This document shows, one piece after another, positions 46,573-57,872 of a DNA stretch of 64,000 nucleotides; within the stretch, counting starts at the first letter, position 1; every line of letters starts with the position of its first letter. The DNA is from a bacterium (lineage in GTDB: Bacteria > Bacillota > Bacilli > Lactobacillales > Streptococcaceae). The stretch lies in assembly GCA_905221115.1 (NCBI GenBank), contig CAJNBX010000002.1, positions 1-64,000 of the forward strand, written 5' to 3'. The notes beneath the pieces were generated by a model. That model did not search any database, was not told where the DNA came from, and saw only the letters and a program-made list of their open reading frames with translations. Position numbers and translations under genes: made by a program.

Positions 46573-46612
46573 TGAAAAAATCGCAGGAAATTTCCCACGA
46601 TTGATTTTTTTA
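46573..46612 (-). terminator. Terminator of the LCP gene
   Basis: Minus strand ATCGTGGGAAA pairs with TTTCCTGCGAT, followed by TTTTTC. It insulates cinA from the upstream operon. Confidence 0.85.
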
Positions 46613-46627
46613 TTTATAGTAAGAAAG

Positions 46628-47644
46628 TTAGTTGTCTTCGTCACCAACGGGTGTTCGTCCAAATAAATCTTCAAATAAGACAACATTTGTTTCAAGCTGA
46701 GTGACTTCTTCTTGTCCCAAAGAACGTCTCAAAAGATTCTGCATTTCCAACATATGGTTTCTCGTAACAATTTGATAAGAAACGCCTTGTAGCATCTCCC
46801 CTTCACCCTTCAACTGTTGTGTTTCAATTGTTTTAAACGAATCTTTGTAGCCCAACAAGCTTGGAATACTTTTCGCAGATAAATCAATATTAGTCTGCAT
46901 ATTAGTACTTAGGGCTTTTAAGATAGACTGATAGTGACTGACACTATTTAAACTAAGAACTTTTTCAACAACTTTTTGAATGACTTCACGTTGACGCTTC
47001 TGACGTCCGTAGTCTCCTTCTGGGTCTTGATAACGCATGCGTGAATAAACAAGCGCTTCTTCTCCATTTATTGTCTGTTCTCCAACGCCGATAGAAATGG
47101 TGTTAAATTCTTCTTGGTCACTTATAGAGATTGGGAAATCTAGTGTGTTATTGACAGTAATGCCACCTACTGCATCGACTAATTGTTGCAAACCTTGCAT
47201 ATTGACCATAATATAGCGATCGATATGGATATTCATCATCTTTTGAATTGTTTCTATCGCAAGTTCTGCACCACCACCAGCATAGGCAGCGTTTAGCTTC
47301 GCTTCTTCAATACTACCATCTTTATGTTGAATTTTAGTCAGGATATCACGTTCCAAACTCATCATCGTCGTTTTCTTTGTGTGGGGGTTGACGGTCAACA
47401 AAATCATACTGTCACTATTTCCAGCCCATTGATCTGTACGCTCTACATTCCCAGTATCAACCCCCATTAACAGAATGGTCAAGGGGTCTGTTGCTTCAAT
47501 AACCTTGGTTTCTTCCCCTATTTTTTTATAGGTTTTTGCCAAAGCCTCTGTACCTTGCTGATAAATAGTATAAGCAAAAACACCAACACCCAAAACTGTC
47601 ACAGCTAGAAAAGCTAGCACCATTCCAATAATTTTTTTAACCAT
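46628..47644 (-). CDS. lytR: LytR-CpsA-Psr (LCP) family protein
   Basis: This 338-residue protein has one N-terminal membrane helix (about residues 5-28) and an extracellular LCP domain. The conserved arginines and aspartates are visible in LLMGVDTGNVERTDQWAGNSDSMILLTV, LNAAYAGGGAELAIETIQ and YSRMRYQDPEGDYGRQKRQREVI. LCP proteins transfer teichoic acids or capsule from the lipid carrier to peptidoglycan. It is the third gene after tsaE and an acetyltransferase, with 7 bases between it and the preceding gene. Its position upstream of cinA matches pneumococcal lytR. Confidence 0.93.
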   Translation of the reverse strand: MVKKIIGMVLAFLAVTVLGVGVFAYTIYQQGTEALAKTYKKIGEETKVIEATDPLTILLMGVDTGNVERTDQWAGNSDSMILLTVNPHTKKTTMMSLERDILTKIQHKDGSIEEAKLNAAYAGGGAELAIETIQKMMNIHIDRYIMVNMQGLQQLVDAVGGITVNNTLDFPISISDQEEFNTISIGVGEQTINGEEALVYSRMRYQDPEGDYGRQKRQREVIQKVVEKVLSLNSVSHYQSILKALSTNMQTNIDLSAKSIPSLLGYKDSFKTIETQQLKGEGEMLQGVSYQIVTRNHMLEMQNLLRRSLGQEEVTQLETNVVLFEDLFGRTPVGDEDN

Positions 47645-47651
47645 ATTTCTA

Positions 47652-48170
47652 CTAATCTATCAGTTTACCCATCAAGTAAACATCGATAAATTCCCCTTCT
47701 TCTATATATGCCCCACGCTCTTGGCGACCTTCGATTATAAAGCCATGCTTTTGATAAAGATGGACTGCAGCTTGATTACGGGTTTGGACAGTCAGTTGGA
47801 GACGACGCAAAATGCCACTTGCTTGTGCCCACTCTATCGCTTCTTCTAGCAAAAAACTTCCCAATCCATTATTCCAATATCTTTTTCCAATCACAATGAA
47901 GAGATCTCCAATATGACGAACTCTCTTGCGCTGGTCAGCTGTAATATTTACAATACCAGCAATTTTATCATTTAAAAATGCAAGTAAGGTTATCTGATTG
48001 TCCGAACTAGCCTGCTTGTTGAGGAATATTTCCATCTCCTCACTGGTCAAGAGAATACCATCTCCGTCTAGACTGGTAAAGTCTGTCTCCAAACTCACAC
48101 GATTTAAAAAGGCCACTAATTCAGCTGCATCTTTAGGCTCCGCTTCCCTGATGAGCAATTCATACTCCAT
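47652..48170 (-). CDS. GNAT family N-acetyltransferase
   Basis: This 172-residue acetyltransferase has the acetyl-CoA loop in GKRYWNNGLGSFLLEEAIEWA (NNGLGSF in place of the common RGxGxG) and the C-terminal VHLYQKHGFIIEGRQERGAYI. The NxQGxxxR-like ending resembles RimJ/spermidine acetyltransferase branches, but the substrate is not known. Its start overlaps the tsaE end by 11 bases, so it is coupled to it. Confidence 0.88.
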   Translation of the reverse strand: MEYELLIREAEPKDAAELVAFLNRVSLETDFTSLDGDGILLTSEEMEIFLNKQASSDNQITLLAFLNDKIAGIVNITADQRKRVRHIGDLFIVIGKRYWNNGLGSFLLEEAIEWAQASGILRRLQLTVQTRNQAAVHLYQKHGFIIEGRQERGAYIEEGEFIDVYLMGKLID

Positions 48171-48603
48171 GTTGAAGCTCCTCTAACAATTTCTCAGCAC
48201 GCAATCCCTTTGCCTGAAAATTTAAACGGCGTCCATCTGCTTCTTTTAGAATTTCCAATTCTAAATAAGTATCTGGTAAAGCATCACCTAAAAGATGACC
48301 CCACTCAATAACAGTCACGCCTCCACCAAAGAGAAATTCATCCAAATCAATGGAATCCGCATCTCCCTCAATACGATAAACATCTAAATGGAAAAGTGGA
48401 AGACGCCCCTCATACTCTCTTACGATAGTATAGGTTGGACTTTTAATCATTTGAGAAATCTGCAATCCTTTTGCAAGTCCTTTAGTAAAGGTCGTTTTAC
48501 CTGCGCCCAGTTCTCCAGTTAAGATTAAAACATCATTCTTTGCTAATAGATGACCCAAACACTCCCCTAAGGCTTGCAACTCTTCTTCATTTTTTGTGTA
48601 CAT
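48160..48603 (-). CDS. tsaE: tRNA threonylcarbamoyladenosine biosynthesis ATPase TsaE
   Basis: This 147-residue ATPase works with TsaB and TsaD to make the t6A modification at position 37 of ANN-decoding tRNAs. Walker A is TGELGAGKTTFTKGLAKGL (G30-T38), followed by SPTYTIVREYEG, LFHLDVYRIEG and the EWGHLL loop. The ATG at 48603 is preceded by a weak site. It heads the tsaE-GNAT-lytR cluster, the same order as in pneumococci. Confidence 0.96.
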   Translation of the reverse strand: MYTKNEEELQALGECLGHLLAKNDVLILTGELGAGKTTFTKGLAKGLQISQMIKSPTYTIVREYEGRLPLFHLDVYRIEGDADSIDLDEFLFGGGVTVIEWGHLLGDALPDTYLELEILKEADGRRLNFQAKGLRAEKLLEELQHGV

Positions 48604-48687
48604 ATTCTTATTATACCAAAAACTTTTCTTTTGTGTCTATTTTCCTGCTAAACTTACCATCATAACATCCATAAAAACAAGCTTTCT

Positions 48688-49062
48688 CTAAAAGAAAATG
48701 AGCGTAGCAATGACCAATACAAGATCTCGGAAAATATGACCATAAAAGGAAACTTCCTTTTTAACAGAATTTGGGACAAGATAGGCTGCAAAAAACAAAC
48801 CCAGTCCAATATAAATCAGAAGTGAAACAATGGTCATTGGATTTCTTAAAAAGAGAAGTGTTGCTAAAATAGTCACCAACACTGTCTTTTTTCTATCTAG
48901 CATAGCAAGCAAATCGCGCATGTATTTTTTCAAGGGTAAAAAAATCAGCAAATCTAGGCCAAATAGAAAGAAAAAGGATGGCAATAAAAAGTCCACTAAT
49001 TCTTGCTGCAACGTATTTTTGATGAACAAGTTATCTGACAAGACAAGAACAGCTCCTAACAA
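48688..49062 (-). CDS. Hydrophobic protein, probably the C-terminal part of a split gene
   Basis: This 124-codon frame would need a TTG start at 49062 with no Shine-Dalgarno sequence. It encodes about four membrane helices, for example FLLPSFFFLFGLDLLIFLPLKK and MTIVSLLIYIGLGLFFAAYLV. The frame is open further upstream up to a TAA at 49084-49086, and the residues there (SILLLIN) continue the first hydrophobic helix. That TAA is the stop of the 74-codon gene before it, in the same frame. One gene broken by a nonsense change is therefore more likely than two genes. I do not recognise the family. Confidence 0.5.
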   Translation of the reverse strand: MLGAVLVLSDNLFIKNTLQQELVDFLLPSFFFLFGLDLLIFLPLKKYMRDLLAMLDRKKTVLVTILATLLFLRNPMTIVSLLIYIGLGLFFAAYLVPNSVKKEVSFYGHIFRDLVLVIATLIFF

Positions 49063-49083
49063 ATTAATTAAGAGCAGGATACT

Positions 49084-49308
49084 TTAAAAAAGCTTCACCG
49101 ACTTCTTACTGGCTAGGACACTATGAACTTCTTGCTTACGAGTATAAAAATAATTTACTCCAGCACAGATTCCTGAAACGAAGACCATGCTTCCGATGAA
49201 AAAAGCTGTACTTTGTTTAAAGGACAAGATGCATTCTTTCCATAGGAAACAGCTACTCAAACTGATTTGAATTAAAGCTAACAAAAATAAGATTCTCATT
49301 GATTTCAT
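49084..49308 (-). CDS. Small hydrophobic protein, probably the N-terminal part of a split gene
   Basis: This 74-residue frame starts at an ATG with GGAAGGGAGAG upstream, a good translation start. It has two hydrophobic segments (ILFLLALIQISLSSCFLW and STAFFIGSMVFVSGICAGVNYF) and a basic end (KQEVHSVLASKKSVKLF). It stops at TAA 49084-49086. The same frame then goes on, open, into the membrane protein at 48688-49062. Replacing the TAA by a sense codon would give one protein of about 205 residues. Function unknown. Confidence 0.6.
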   Translation of the reverse strand: MKSMRILFLLALIQISLSSCFLWKECILSFKQSTAFFIGSMVFVSGICAGVNYFYTRKQEVHSVLASKKSVKLF

Positions 49309-49410
49309 CTTTTCTCTCCCTTCCTACCAATCATTATACTAGGAGAAAAGAGAGAACTGTTTCTAATCTTCTCAAATGTCTTTTTAAGACGCTAAACAAA
49401 CACCTGAGAC

Positions 49411-49527
49411 TAATACTCAATGAAAATCAAAGAGCAAACTAGGATGCTAGCCACAGGTTGCTCAAAACACTGTTTTGAGGTTGGAGATAGAACTGACGTG
49501 GTTTGAAGAGATTTTCGAAGAATATAA
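49411..49527 (-). repeat. BOX element between ndk and the small membrane gene
   Basis: TAATACTCAATGAAAATC, then boxC (ACTAGGATGCTAGCCACAGG), boxB-type AAAACACTGTTTTGAGG and the boxA end TTCGAAGAATATAA. It lies in the 346-base gap upstream of the small membrane gene. The rest of that gap holds the start region of that gene and a weak hairpin near 49550-49580 that may end ndk. Confidence 0.93.
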
Positions 49528-49654
49528 ATTTGAAATCAAAAAAAGCACAATATCACAGACTAAATAGTTTGATATCATGCGTCATGTCTTAAACTAATTG
49601 ACTATACTTTCTATTCAAATGAGCTTTTAACCAATTGATTGAGCCAATCCACTC

Positions 49655-50068
49655 TTAAAACCAAAGAGCAATTTCTCGCTTAGCTGACTCTTCTGAATCT
49701 GAACCATGTACAATATTTTGAATAGCTTGGTTTTCACCAGCCGCTTTTGCAAAATCACCTCGAACAGTCCCTGGTAAAGCTTCTTCTGGACGAGTAGCAC
49801 CCATCATAGTCCGCCAAGTTTCGATTACTTTAGGACCAGAAATGATACCCACAAGAACTGGGCCTGAAGTCATGAATTCACGAATCGGTGGGTAAAAACT
49901 CTGGTCAACTAAGTCCTGATAGTGCTGGTCAATCAACTCTTCTGAAACCTTTGAACGCAACTCCAATTTTTCGATTGTAAACCCACGTTGTTCGATGCGT
50001 TTCAACACTTCACCAACTAGCCCTCTTTTTACACCATCTGGTTTAATGATAAAGAATGTTTGTTCCAT
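49655..50068 (-). CDS. ndk: Nucleoside diphosphate kinase
   Basis: This 137-residue enzyme transfers phosphate from ATP to nucleoside diphosphates to keep NTP pools balanced. The family start [25 protein letters not shown] and the middle [30 protein letters not shown] are clear. The phospho-histidine is H121 in [20 protein letters not shown]. The ATG follows AGGAGACGGGT. It lies after the rpoBC terminator on the same strand, as a separate unit. Confidence 0.96.
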   Translation of the reverse strand: MEQTFFIIKPDGVKRGLVGEVLKRIEQRGFTIEKLELRSKVSEELIDQHYQDLVDQSFYPPIREFMTSGPVLVGIISGPKVIETWRTMMGATRPEEALPGTVRGDFAKAAGENQAIQNIVHGSDSEESAKREIALWF

Positions 50069-50142
50069 ACCCGTCTCCTTTGTCAGCTTCTTTCTTTTAT
50101 TTTACCATATTTCATGGAAAAATGGAGAAAGTTTTCAGAAAA

Positions 50143-50169
50143 GATAAAGAGAACCCTAAGGCTCTCTCA
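50143..50169 (-). terminator. Terminator of rpoBC
   Basis: Minus strand AGAGAGCC-TTAG-GGTTCTCT followed by TTATCTTTT, 6 bases after the rpoC stop. Confidence 0.85.
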
Positions 50170-50175
50170 TTTCTT

Positions 50176-53100
50176 TTATTCCACTGTTTCTTCCACAGTT
50201 GCAACGGCAGTATCCACAACTACTTCTGTTGTTTCTTCATTTCCTTCTTCCTCTACTGGAGGATTAAGGTATTCTTCTTCGTTGACAGCATGTGGTTCAA
50301 GGTTACGGTAACGGGCCATACCAGTACCTGCTGGGATGATCTTACCGATGATAACATTTTCCTTGAGTCCAAGGAGATGGTCTTTCTTACCACGGATAGC
50401 TGCGTCAGTAAGGACACGAGTTGTTTCCTGGAAGGAAGCCGCTGACAAGAAACTGTTTGTTTCAAGTGAGGCTTTGGTAATTCCCATAAGGACTGGACGA
50501 CCAGTCGCTGGAACTCCTCCTGCGATAAGGACATCTTTATTGGCATCTGTAAAGTCAGTGATATCCATGAGGGTACCCATGAGAAGATCTGTGTCACCTG
50601 GATCCATGACACGGACTTTACGGATCATTTGACGAACCATTACCTCGATGTGTTTGTCACCGATTTCTACCCCTTGGCTACGGTAAACTTTTTGTACTTC
50701 ACCGAGAAGGTACGTTTCAACTGACAAGACATCACGAACTGCAAGGAGACGTTTTGGTTGGATAGAACCTTCTGTAAGAGCAGCACCACGCGCTACTTGG
50801 TCACCAACTTCAACACGCATACGAGCGGTAAATGGAACAACATATTCACCTTCGCCAGTTTCACCCTTAACAAAGACTTTCTTAGTACGAGTTGATGCAT
50901 CTTCTTCGATAGCTGTAACTTGTCCTTTAACCTCTGTGATAACCGCTTCCCCTTTAGGATTGCGGGCTTCAAAGATTTCTTGGACACGAGGAAGACCCTG
51001 AGTGATATCGGTATTTGAGGCAACCCCACCCGTGTGGAAGGTACGCATTGTAAGCTGTGTACCAGGTTCCCCGATAGATTGGGCAGCGATTGTACCAACT
51101 GCTTCACCAACTTCAACCGCATCACCAGTCGCCAAGTTGATACCATAACAGTGACGGCAGACACCGTGACGAGTATTACATGTAAATACTGAGCGGATAG
51201 TTACTTCTTCCACACCAGCATTGACAATTTCACGCGCCTTGTCTTCTGTAATCAACTCATTTGGACCAATAATTACTGCGCCAGTTTCTGGATGTTTAAC
51301 AGTTTTCTTAGTGTAACGACCATTGAGACGCTCTTCGAGAGACTCGATCATCTCTTTTCCTTCTGCGATAGAACGAATCAGGAGACCACGGTCTGTTCCA
51401 CAGTCGTCCTCACGGATGATAACGTCTTGGGCAACGTCAACCAAACGACGAGTCAAGTAACCTGAGTCGGCTGTCTTAAGGGCCGTATCGGTCATACCTT
51501 TACGGGCACCGTGAGTTGAGAAGAACATTTCGAGTACTGACAAACCTTCACGGAAGTTTGAAAGGATTGGCAATTCCATGATACGTCCGTTCGGAGCAGC
51601 CATCAGACCACGCATACCGGCAAGCTGTGAGAAGTTTGAGATGTTACCACGGGCTCCAGAGTCCATCATCATAACGATTGGGTTCTTAGGATCTTGGTTG
51701 GCAATCAAGCGTTTCTCTAGTTTTTCACGGGCAGCACGCCATTCAGCTGTAACAGCATTGTAACGTTCGTCGTCTGTGATCATACCACGACGGAATTGTT
51801 TTGTGATTTGTTCTACACGTTTATGTGATTCTTCAATGATTTCAGCCTTGTCATCAACGACTGGGATATCGGCAATCCCCACTGTCAATCCTGCAAGAGT
51901 TGAGTGGTGGTAACCGAGGTTCTTCATACGGTCAAGTAGGGCAGAAGTTTCTGTCGTACGGAAACGTTTGAAGATTTCAGCGATGATATTTCCAAGGTTT
52001 TTCTTCTTGAATGGAGGGTTGAGTTCAAGTTTGCTGATAGCTTCCTTGATATCTCCACCAAGTGGCAAGAAGTATTTAGCTGGAACGCCTTCTGTTAAGT
52101 TAGCATTGTTTGGTTCTTGCAAGTATGGTAGACCCTCTGGCATGATGTCGTTGAAGAGAATTTTACCAACTGTTGTAAGCAAGACCTTGTGTTTTTGCTC
52201 TTCTGTCCATGGTTTGTTGAGGCTATCTGTTGCAATACCTACACGTGAGTGGAGGTGAACATAACCATTGCGATAAGCCATGACAGCTTCATCACGGTCT
52301 TTGAAGACCATTCCTTCACCTTCACGACCAGCTTCTTCCATAGTCAAGTAGTAGTTACCCAAAACCATGTCCTGAGATGGAGTAACAACTGGTTTACCAT
52401 CTTTCGGGTTCAAAATGTGCTCAGCAGCTAGCATAAGGATACGCGCTTCTGCTTGGGCTTCTTCTGAAAGTGGTACGTGGATGGCCATTTGGTCCCCGTC
52501 AAAGTCGGCATTATAGGCTTCACAGACAAGTGGGTGCAAGCGAAGGGCCTTACCATCAATCAAGACTGGCTCGAAGGCTTGGATCCCCAAACGGTGAAGG
52601 GTCGGTGCGCGGTTAAGAAGTACTGGGTGTTCTTTGATCACTTCTTCAAGGATATCCCAGATACGCTCATCTCCGCGTTCCACTAAGCGTTTAGCTGCTT
52701 TAACGTTTTGCACGATATCACGCGCAACGATTTCACGCATGACAAATGGTTTAAAGAGCTCGATCGCCATTTCACGTGGCACACCACATTGGTACATCTT
52801 AAGCGTTGGACCAACGGCGATAACGGAACGTCCTGAGAAGTCAACACGTTTACCGAGCAAGTTTTGACGGAAGCGTCCTTGTTTACCTTTAAGCATGTGG
52901 CTCAATGATTTCAGTGGACGGCTACCTGGTCCTGTGATTGGACGACCACGACGACCATTGTCAATCAAAGCGTCAACCGCTTCTTGAAGCATACGTTTCT
53001 CATTTTGAACGATGATACCAGGTGCATTCAACTCAAGCAAACGAGCCAAACGGTTGTTACGGTTGATAACACGGCGGTAAAGGTCATTCAAGTCAGATGA

Positions 53101-53853
53101 GGCAAAACGGCCACCATCCAACTGCAACATTGGACGAAGATCTGGTGGAATAACCGGAAGAATGTTGAGAATCATCCATTCAGGTTTGTTTCCAGACTTG
53201 TAAAAGGCATCCAAAACATCCAAACGACGGATAGCTTTGACACGTTTTTGTCCAGTAGCTGTTTTCAACTCTTCTTTGAGTTCAGCAATTTCTTTTTCAA
53301 GATCTACTTGTTTCAAAAGGTCTTGGATGGCTTCGGCACCCATCTTGGCAACGAATGATCCATAACCATACTCACGCAAGCGCTCACGGTATTCGCGCTC
53401 TGTCATGATAGACTTGTGTTCAAGTGGTGTATCCTTTGGATCAATCACCACATAAGCCGCAAAGTAGATAACTTCCTCGAGGGCACGAGGGCTCATATCA
53501 AGGGTCAAGCCCATACGACTTGGAATCCCCTTGAAGTACCAGATGTGAGATACAGGAGCTTTCAACTCGATGTGCCCCATGCGCTCACGACGAACTTTTG
53601 TACGCGTTACTTCAACCCCACAACGGTCACAAACAATCCCTCTGTAACGAATGCGTTTGTACTTACCACAAGCACATTCCCAGTCTTTTGTAGGACCAAA
53701 GATCACTTCATCAAAGAGCCCTTCACGTTCTGGTTTCAAGGTACGGTAATTGATTGTTTCAGGTTTTTTGACTTCTCCATAAGACCATGAACGGACTTTG
53801 CTTGGAGAAGCTAGGGTGATTTGCATACTTTTAAAACGATTTACATCAACCAC
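50176..53853 (-). CDS. rpoC: RNA polymerase beta' subunit
   Basis: This 1225-residue protein is the clamp and half of the active site of RNA polymerase. The N-terminal zinc ribbon cysteines are C60, C62, C75 and C78. The catalytic magnesium aspartates are D450, D452 and D454 in [15 protein letters not shown]. The lid, bridge helix and trigger loop regions are normal, and the C-terminus is an acidic Val/Glu/Thr-rich tail. It starts at GTG (53853), with AAAGGGAAG upstream; the following MQITLAS is not the start. It lies 32 bases after rpoB and shares its transcript. Confidence 0.98.
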   Translation of the reverse strand: MVDVNRFKSMQITLASPSKVRSWSYGEVKKPETINYRTLKPEREGLFDEVIFGPTKDWECACGKYKRIRYRGIVCDRCGVEVTRTKVRRERMGHIELKAPVSHIWYFKGIPSRMGLTLDMSPRALEEVIYFAAYVVIDPKDTPLEHKSIMTEREYRERLREYGYGSFVAKMGAEAIQDLLKQVDLEKEIAELKEELKTATGQKRVKAIRRLDVLDAFYKSGNKPEWMILNILPVIPPDLRPMLQLDGGRFASSDLNDLYRRVINRNNRLARLLELNAPGIIVQNEKRMLQEAVDALIDNGRRGRPITGPGSRPLKSLSHMLKGKQGRFRQNLLGKRVDFSGRSVIAVGPTLKMYQCGVPREMAIELFKPFVMREIVARDIVQNVKAAKRLVERGDERIWDILEEVIKEHPVLLNRAPTLHRLGIQAFEPVLIDGKALRLHPLVCEAYNADFDGDQMAIHVPLSEEAQAEARILMLAAEHILNPKDGKPVVTPSQDMVLGNYYLTMEEAGREGEGMVFKDRDEAVMAYRNGYVHLHSRVGIATDSLNKPWTEEQKHKVLLTTVGKILFNDIMPEGLPYLQEPNNANLTEGVPAKYFLPLGGDIKEAISKLELNPPFKKKNLGNIIAEIFKRFRTTETSALLDRMKNLGYHHSTLAGLTVGIADIPVVDDKAEIIEESHKRVEQITKQFRRGMITDDERYNAVTAEWRAAREKLEKRLIANQDPKNPIVMMMDSGARGNISNFSQLAGMRGLMAAPNGRIMELPILSNFREGLSVLEMFFSTHGARKGMTDTALKTADSGYLTRRLVDVAQDVIIREDDCGTDRGLLIRSIAEGKEMIESLEERLNGRYTKKTVKHPETGAVIIGPNELITEDKAREIVNAGVEEVTIRSVFTCNTRHGVCRHCYGINLATGDAVEVGEAVGTIAAQSIGEPGTQLTMRTFHTGGVASNTDITQGLPRVQEIFEARNPKGEAVITEVKGQVTAIEEDASTRTKKVFVKGETGEGEYVVPFTARMRVEVGDQVARGAALTEGSIQPKRLLAVRDVLSVETYLLGEVQKVYRSQGVEIGDKHIEVMVRQMIRKVRVMDPGDTDLLMGTLMDITDFTDANKDVLIAGGVPATGRPVLMGITKASLETNSFLSAASFQETTRVLTDAAIRGKKDHLLGLKENVIIGKIIPAGTGMARYRNLEPHAVNEEEYLNPPVEEEGNEETTEVVVDTAVATVEETVE

Positions 53854-53885
53854 TATTTCTTCCCTTTCTATTCTAAGTGAACTGC

Positions 53886-56800
53886 TTATTCTTCAGCAGC
53901 TTCTTCTGTTTCTTCCGCTTTTGCTTCTTTCTCAGCTTCTTCAGCTTCAAAGGCTGCTTTAGCCTCTTGGGCTGCTTTTTCGCGGGCTTTTTCAAGGTCA
54001 TCTACGTGGATGACATCTTCGTCCATTCCTTCATCCAAGTCACGAAGTTCCACTTCTTGGTCATCTTCGTCTAGGACACGCATGTCAAGACCAAGAGATT
54101 GCAATTCTTTGACAAGAACTCGGAAGGATTCTGGAACACCTGGTTTTGGAATTGGTTTTCCTTTTGTAATAGCTTCATAAGCTTTCAAACGTCCGTTGAT
54201 ATCGTCAGACTTGTAAGTCAAGATTTCTTGAAGGACATTTGAGGCACCGTAGGCTTCAAGAGCCCAAACCTCCATCTCACCGAAACGTTGTCCACCAAAC
54301 TGAGCTTTACCTCCGAGTGGTTGTTGAGTAACGGTTGAGTAAGGTCCGACTGAACGAGCGTGCAATTTATCATCGACCATGTGGTGGAGTTTGATCATGT
54401 ACATGACACCAACTGACACACGGTTATCAAACGGTTCACCAGTACGTCCATCGTAAAGGATTGTTTTAGCATCACTATCCATACCTGCTTCTTTAACAGT
54501 TGACCAAAGGTCTTCAGAACTTGCTCCGTCAAAGACTGGTGTTGCGATGTGAATACCAAGAGTACGAGCTGCCATACCAAGGTGAAGCTCCATAACCTGA
54601 CCGATATTCATACGTGATGGCACCCCAAGTGGGTTCAACATGATATCGACTGGAGTTCCATCTGGAAGGTAAGGCATGTCTTCTACAGGAACGATACGAG
54701 AAACAACCCCTTTATTTCCGTGACGTCCGGCCATCTTATCTCCGACCTTGATCTTACGTTTTTGAGCGATGTAGACGCGAACCAGCATGTTAACACCTGA
54801 TTGCAACTCATCTCCATTTGCACGTGTAAAGATCTTAACATCACGAACGACACCATCGGCACCGTGTGGTACACGAAGAGAAGTATCACGCACTTCACGA
54901 GATTTATCTCCGAAGATAGCGTGCAAGAGACGTTCTTCAGCTGAAAGGTCTTTCTCACCCTTAGGTGTTACTTTACCTACAAGGATGTCGCCTTCTTTAA
55001 CCTCAGCACCGATACGGATAATACCCATTTCGTCAAGGTCTTTAAGAGCGTCTTCCCCAACGTTTGGAATTTCACGAGTAATTTCTTCAGGCCCAAGCTT
55101 TGTATCGCGCGTTTCTGATTCGTATTCTTCAAGGTGGACAGATGTGTAGACATCGTCTTTCACCAAGCGTTCGCTCATGATAACAGCATCCTCGAAGTTG
55201 TAACCTTCCCAAGTCATGTAGGCAACGATTGGGTTTTGTCCAAGCGCCATTTCTCCATTTTCCATGGAAGGTCCGTCAGCGATGAAATCGCCTTTTTCAA
55301 CGACATCACCAACTTTTACGAGAGTGCGTTGGTTGTAAGCAGTACCTGAGTTTGAACGACGGAATTTTTGGATATGGTAAACGTCCAATGAACCATCTTC
55401 ACGACGAACTTCTACCTTGTCAGCATCTGCGTAAGTAACTTTACCATCATACTGAGCAATCACGGCCGCTCCAGAGTCGTGGGCTGCTTGGTATTCCATA
55501 CCAGTACCAACGTAAGGTGCCTGAGGATTGATCAATGGCACAGCCTGACGTTGCATGTTTGCTCCCATGAGGGCACGGTTGGAGTCATCGTTTTCCAAGA
55601 AAGGAATACATGCTGTCGCAACGGCAACTACCTGTTTTGGTGATACGTCCATGTAGTCAACAACATTAGCTGGATACTCTTGGTTGACCCCTTGGTGACG
55701 TCCCATGACAATCTTCTCAGCAAAGGTTCCATCTTCATTAAGACGAGAGTTGGCCTGTGCTACAGTAAATTCATCTTCTTCATCGGCTGTCAACCAAACG
55801 ATTTCATTCGTAACGACACCTGTTTCGCGGTCAACTTTACGGTATGGTGTTTGAACAAAACCATATTTGTTCAAGTGTCCGTAAGATGACAAGTTATTGA
55901 TCAAACCGATGTTAGGTCCTTCAGGTGTCTCGATTGGACACATACGACCGTAGTGAGTGTAGTGCACGTCACGTACTTCATATCCAGCGCGGTCACGTGT
56001 CAAACCACCAGGTCCTAAGGCTGACAAACGGCGTTTGTGAGACAACTCAGAAAGCGGGTTGTGTTGGTCCATGAACTGTGACAACTGTGATGAACCAAAG
56101 AATTCTTTCACCGCAGCTGTTACAGGACGGATATTGATGATTTGTTGTGGTGTCAAGACTTCGTTGTCCTGAACAGACATACGTTCACGGACATTACGTT
56201 CCATACGAGAAAGTCCAAGACGTACTTGGTTAGCAAGCAATTCACCAACCGCACGGATACGACGGTTTCCAAGGTGGTCGATATCATCTACACGTCCAAG
56301 CCCTTCCGCCAAGTTGAGGAAGTAGCTCATTTCAGCAAGGATATCTGCAGGAGTAACGATACGAACCTTGTCATCTGGATTAGCATTACCAATAATCGTT
56401 ACGACACGATCTGGATCAGTTGGAGCAACAACCTTGAATTTTTGAAGAACAACTGGCTCAGTCACAACAGCTGCATCATTTGGAATGTAAACAATCTTGT
56501 TCAAATCACCATCCAAATGGCTTTCAATGCTTTCAATCACACTACGAGTCATGATTGTTCCAGCTTCTACCAAGATTTCACCTGTTTCAGAGTCTACCAA
56601 TGGTTCCGCAATGGTTTGGTTAAGCAAGCGTGTTTTAACATTAAGTTTTTTATTGATCTTGTAACGACCAACTGCTGCCAAGTCATAGCGACGTGGGTCA
56701 AAGAAACGAGCTACAAGCAAGCTACGTGAGCTTTCAGCAGTCTTAGGTTCACCTGGACGAAGGCGTTCGTAAATTTCTTTCAAGGCTTCGTCTGTACGAG

Positions 56801-57494
56801 AGTCCATTGGGTTCTTATGGATATCTTTTTCAACAGTGTTGCGAACCAATTCGCTATCACCAAAGATATCAAAGATTTCATCATCACCTGAGAAGCCAAG
56901 AGCACGAACCAAGGTTGTAAATGGAATCTTACGAGTACGGTCGATACGAGTGTAGGCGATGTCTTTTGAGTCGCTTTCAAGCTCCAACCAAGCTCCACGG
57001 TTAGGGATAACAGTTGAACCGTAGCCCACTTTACCGTTTTTATCAACTTTATCGTTAAAGTAAACACCTGGCGAGCGGACCAACTGAGACACGATAATAC
57101 GTTCACCACCATTGATGATGAAAGTACCCATTTCTGTCATGATTGGGAAATCACCAAAGAAAACTTCTTGAGTTTTGATTTCGCCTGTTTCTTTATTGAT
57201 CAAGCGGAAGGTTACAAAAATTGGTGCTGAGTAGCTAGCATCGTGTATACGAGCTTCTTCTAGCGTGTATTTTGGTTCCTTGATTTCATATCCAACAAAT
57301 TCCAACTCCATTGTGTCTGTGAAGTTTGAAATTGGCAATACATCTTCAAACACTTCCTTAAGGCCGTGGTCTAGGAATGCTTTGAATGAATCAGTTTGAA
57401 TTTCAATCAAATTTGGTAAGTCAAGAACTTCTTTGATTCTTGAAAAACTACGACGGGTACGATGTTTCCCGTATTGAACGTCATGTCCTGCCAA
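53886..57494 (-). CDS. rpoB: RNA polymerase beta subunit
   Basis: This 1202-residue subunit forms the other half of the active centre. The rifampicin region ([30 protein letters not shown]) is intact with the wild-type-like residues, so no rifampicin-resistance change is evident. I start it at TTG (57494), giving [12 protein letters not shown], because AAAGGAG lies 7 bases before it. The 13 codons before that have no ribosome site. The tail is long, charged and Ala/Glu-rich, as in streptococci. It heads rpoBC behind a leader of about 240 bases that contains a terminator-like hairpin. Confidence 0.98.
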   Translation of the reverse strand: MAGHDVQYGKHRTRRSFSRIKEVLDLPNLIEIQTDSFKAFLDHGLKEVFEDVLPISNFTDTMELEFVGYEIKEPKYTLEEARIHDASYSAPIFVTFRLINKETGEIKTQEVFFGDFPIMTEMGTFIINGGERIIVSQLVRSPGVYFNDKVDKNGKVGYGSTVIPNRGAWLELESDSKDIAYTRIDRTRKIPFTTLVRALGFSGDDEIFDIFGDSELVRNTVEKDIHKNPMDSRTDEALKEIYERLRPGEPKTAESSRSLLVARFFDPRRYDLAAVGRYKINKKLNVKTRLLNQTIAEPLVDSETGEILVEAGTIMTRSVIESIESHLDGDLNKIVYIPNDAAVVTEPVVLQKFKVVAPTDPDRVVTIIGNANPDDKVRIVTPADILAEMSYFLNLAEGLGRVDDIDHLGNRRIRAVGELLANQVRLGLSRMERNVRERMSVQDNEVLTPQQIINIRPVTAAVKEFFGSSQLSQFMDQHNPLSELSHKRRLSALGPGGLTRDRAGYEVRDVHYTHYGRMCPIETPEGPNIGLINNLSSYGHLNKYGFVQTPYRKVDRETGVVTNEIVWLTADEEDEFTVAQANSRLNEDGTFAEKIVMGRHQGVNQEYPANVVDYMDVSPKQVVAVATACIPFLENDDSNRALMGANMQRQAVPLINPQAPYVGTGMEYQAAHDSGAAVIAQYDGKVTYADADKVEVRREDGSLDVYHIQKFRRSNSGTAYNQRTLVKVGDVVEKGDFIADGPSMENGEMALGQNPIVAYMTWEGYNFEDAVIMSERLVKDDVYTSVHLEEYESETRDTKLGPEEITREIPNVGEDALKDLDEMGIIRIGAEVKEGDILVGKVTPKGEKDLSAEERLLHAIFGDKSREVRDTSLRVPHGADGVVRDVKIFTRANGDELQSGVNMLVRVYIAQKRKIKVGDKMAGRHGNKGVVSRIVPVEDMPYLPDGTPVDIMLNPLGVPSRMNIGQVMELHLGMAARTLGIHIATPVFDGASSEDLWSTVKEAGMDSDAKTILYDGRTGEPFDNRVSVGVMYMIKLHHMVDDKLHARSVGPYSTVTQQPLGGKAQFGGQRFGEMEVWALEAYGASNVLQEILTYKSDDINGRLKAYEAITKGKPIPKPGVPESFRVLVKELQSLGLDMRVLDEDDQEVELRDLDEGMDEDVIHVDDLEKAREKAAQEAKAAFEAEEAEKEAKAEETEEAAEE

Positions 57495-57639
57495 GATGAT
57501 TCTCCTTTGTAAATAAGTTCCAAGCCTTGTCAATCAGGCTTTTCTAATCGTCATATGGTTTTAAAAACCCCTATCACCGTGTCCCTTGGGCGAATTTTCA
57601 GAATCTTTAAGTCTTTGTTACAAATACTCAAAATCCTGA

Positions 57640-57693
57640 AAAAAAGCACAAAAAGAGCAGCTAAATCTGACTTTTTCAGAAGATTTAACTGCT
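57640..57693 (-). terminator. Terminator-like hairpin inside the rpoB leader
   Basis: Minus strand AGCAGTTAAATCT (57681-57693) pairs with AGATTTAGCTGCT (57656-57668) with one G-T pair, followed by CTTTTTGTGC and a run of seven Ts. It lies about 145 bases upstream of the rpoB start and about 50 downstream of the promoter, so it would act as an attenuator. Confidence 0.65.
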
Positions 57694-57748
57694 GTGAGCC
57701 TTGTCTGGACAATATTTCAGACAAAACCTACGACAAATGATTACTTAT

Positions 57749-57777
57749 ATTATACCCTATTTAGCTAGATTTTTCAA
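57749..57777 (-). promoter_or_regulatory. rpoB promoter
   Basis: TTGAAA (57772-57777), 17 bases and TATAAT (57749-57754). This predicts a leader of about 245 bases. Confidence 0.8.
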
Positions 57778-57872
57778 GGGGATTGACGATTTTTTGACGA
57801 AATCTTTTCCTATAAGAAATACTGGCTAAATCGTAGCAAAACCTGTTGCGATTTTTCTTTTATTTTAATTTC

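Noticed and set aside
56142..56729. 195-codon + strand ORF
   Set aside because: Antisense to rpoB; no start signal.
53886..57494. Possible rifampicin-resistance change in rpoB
   Set aside because: The cluster I residues read as the normal sensitive sequence.
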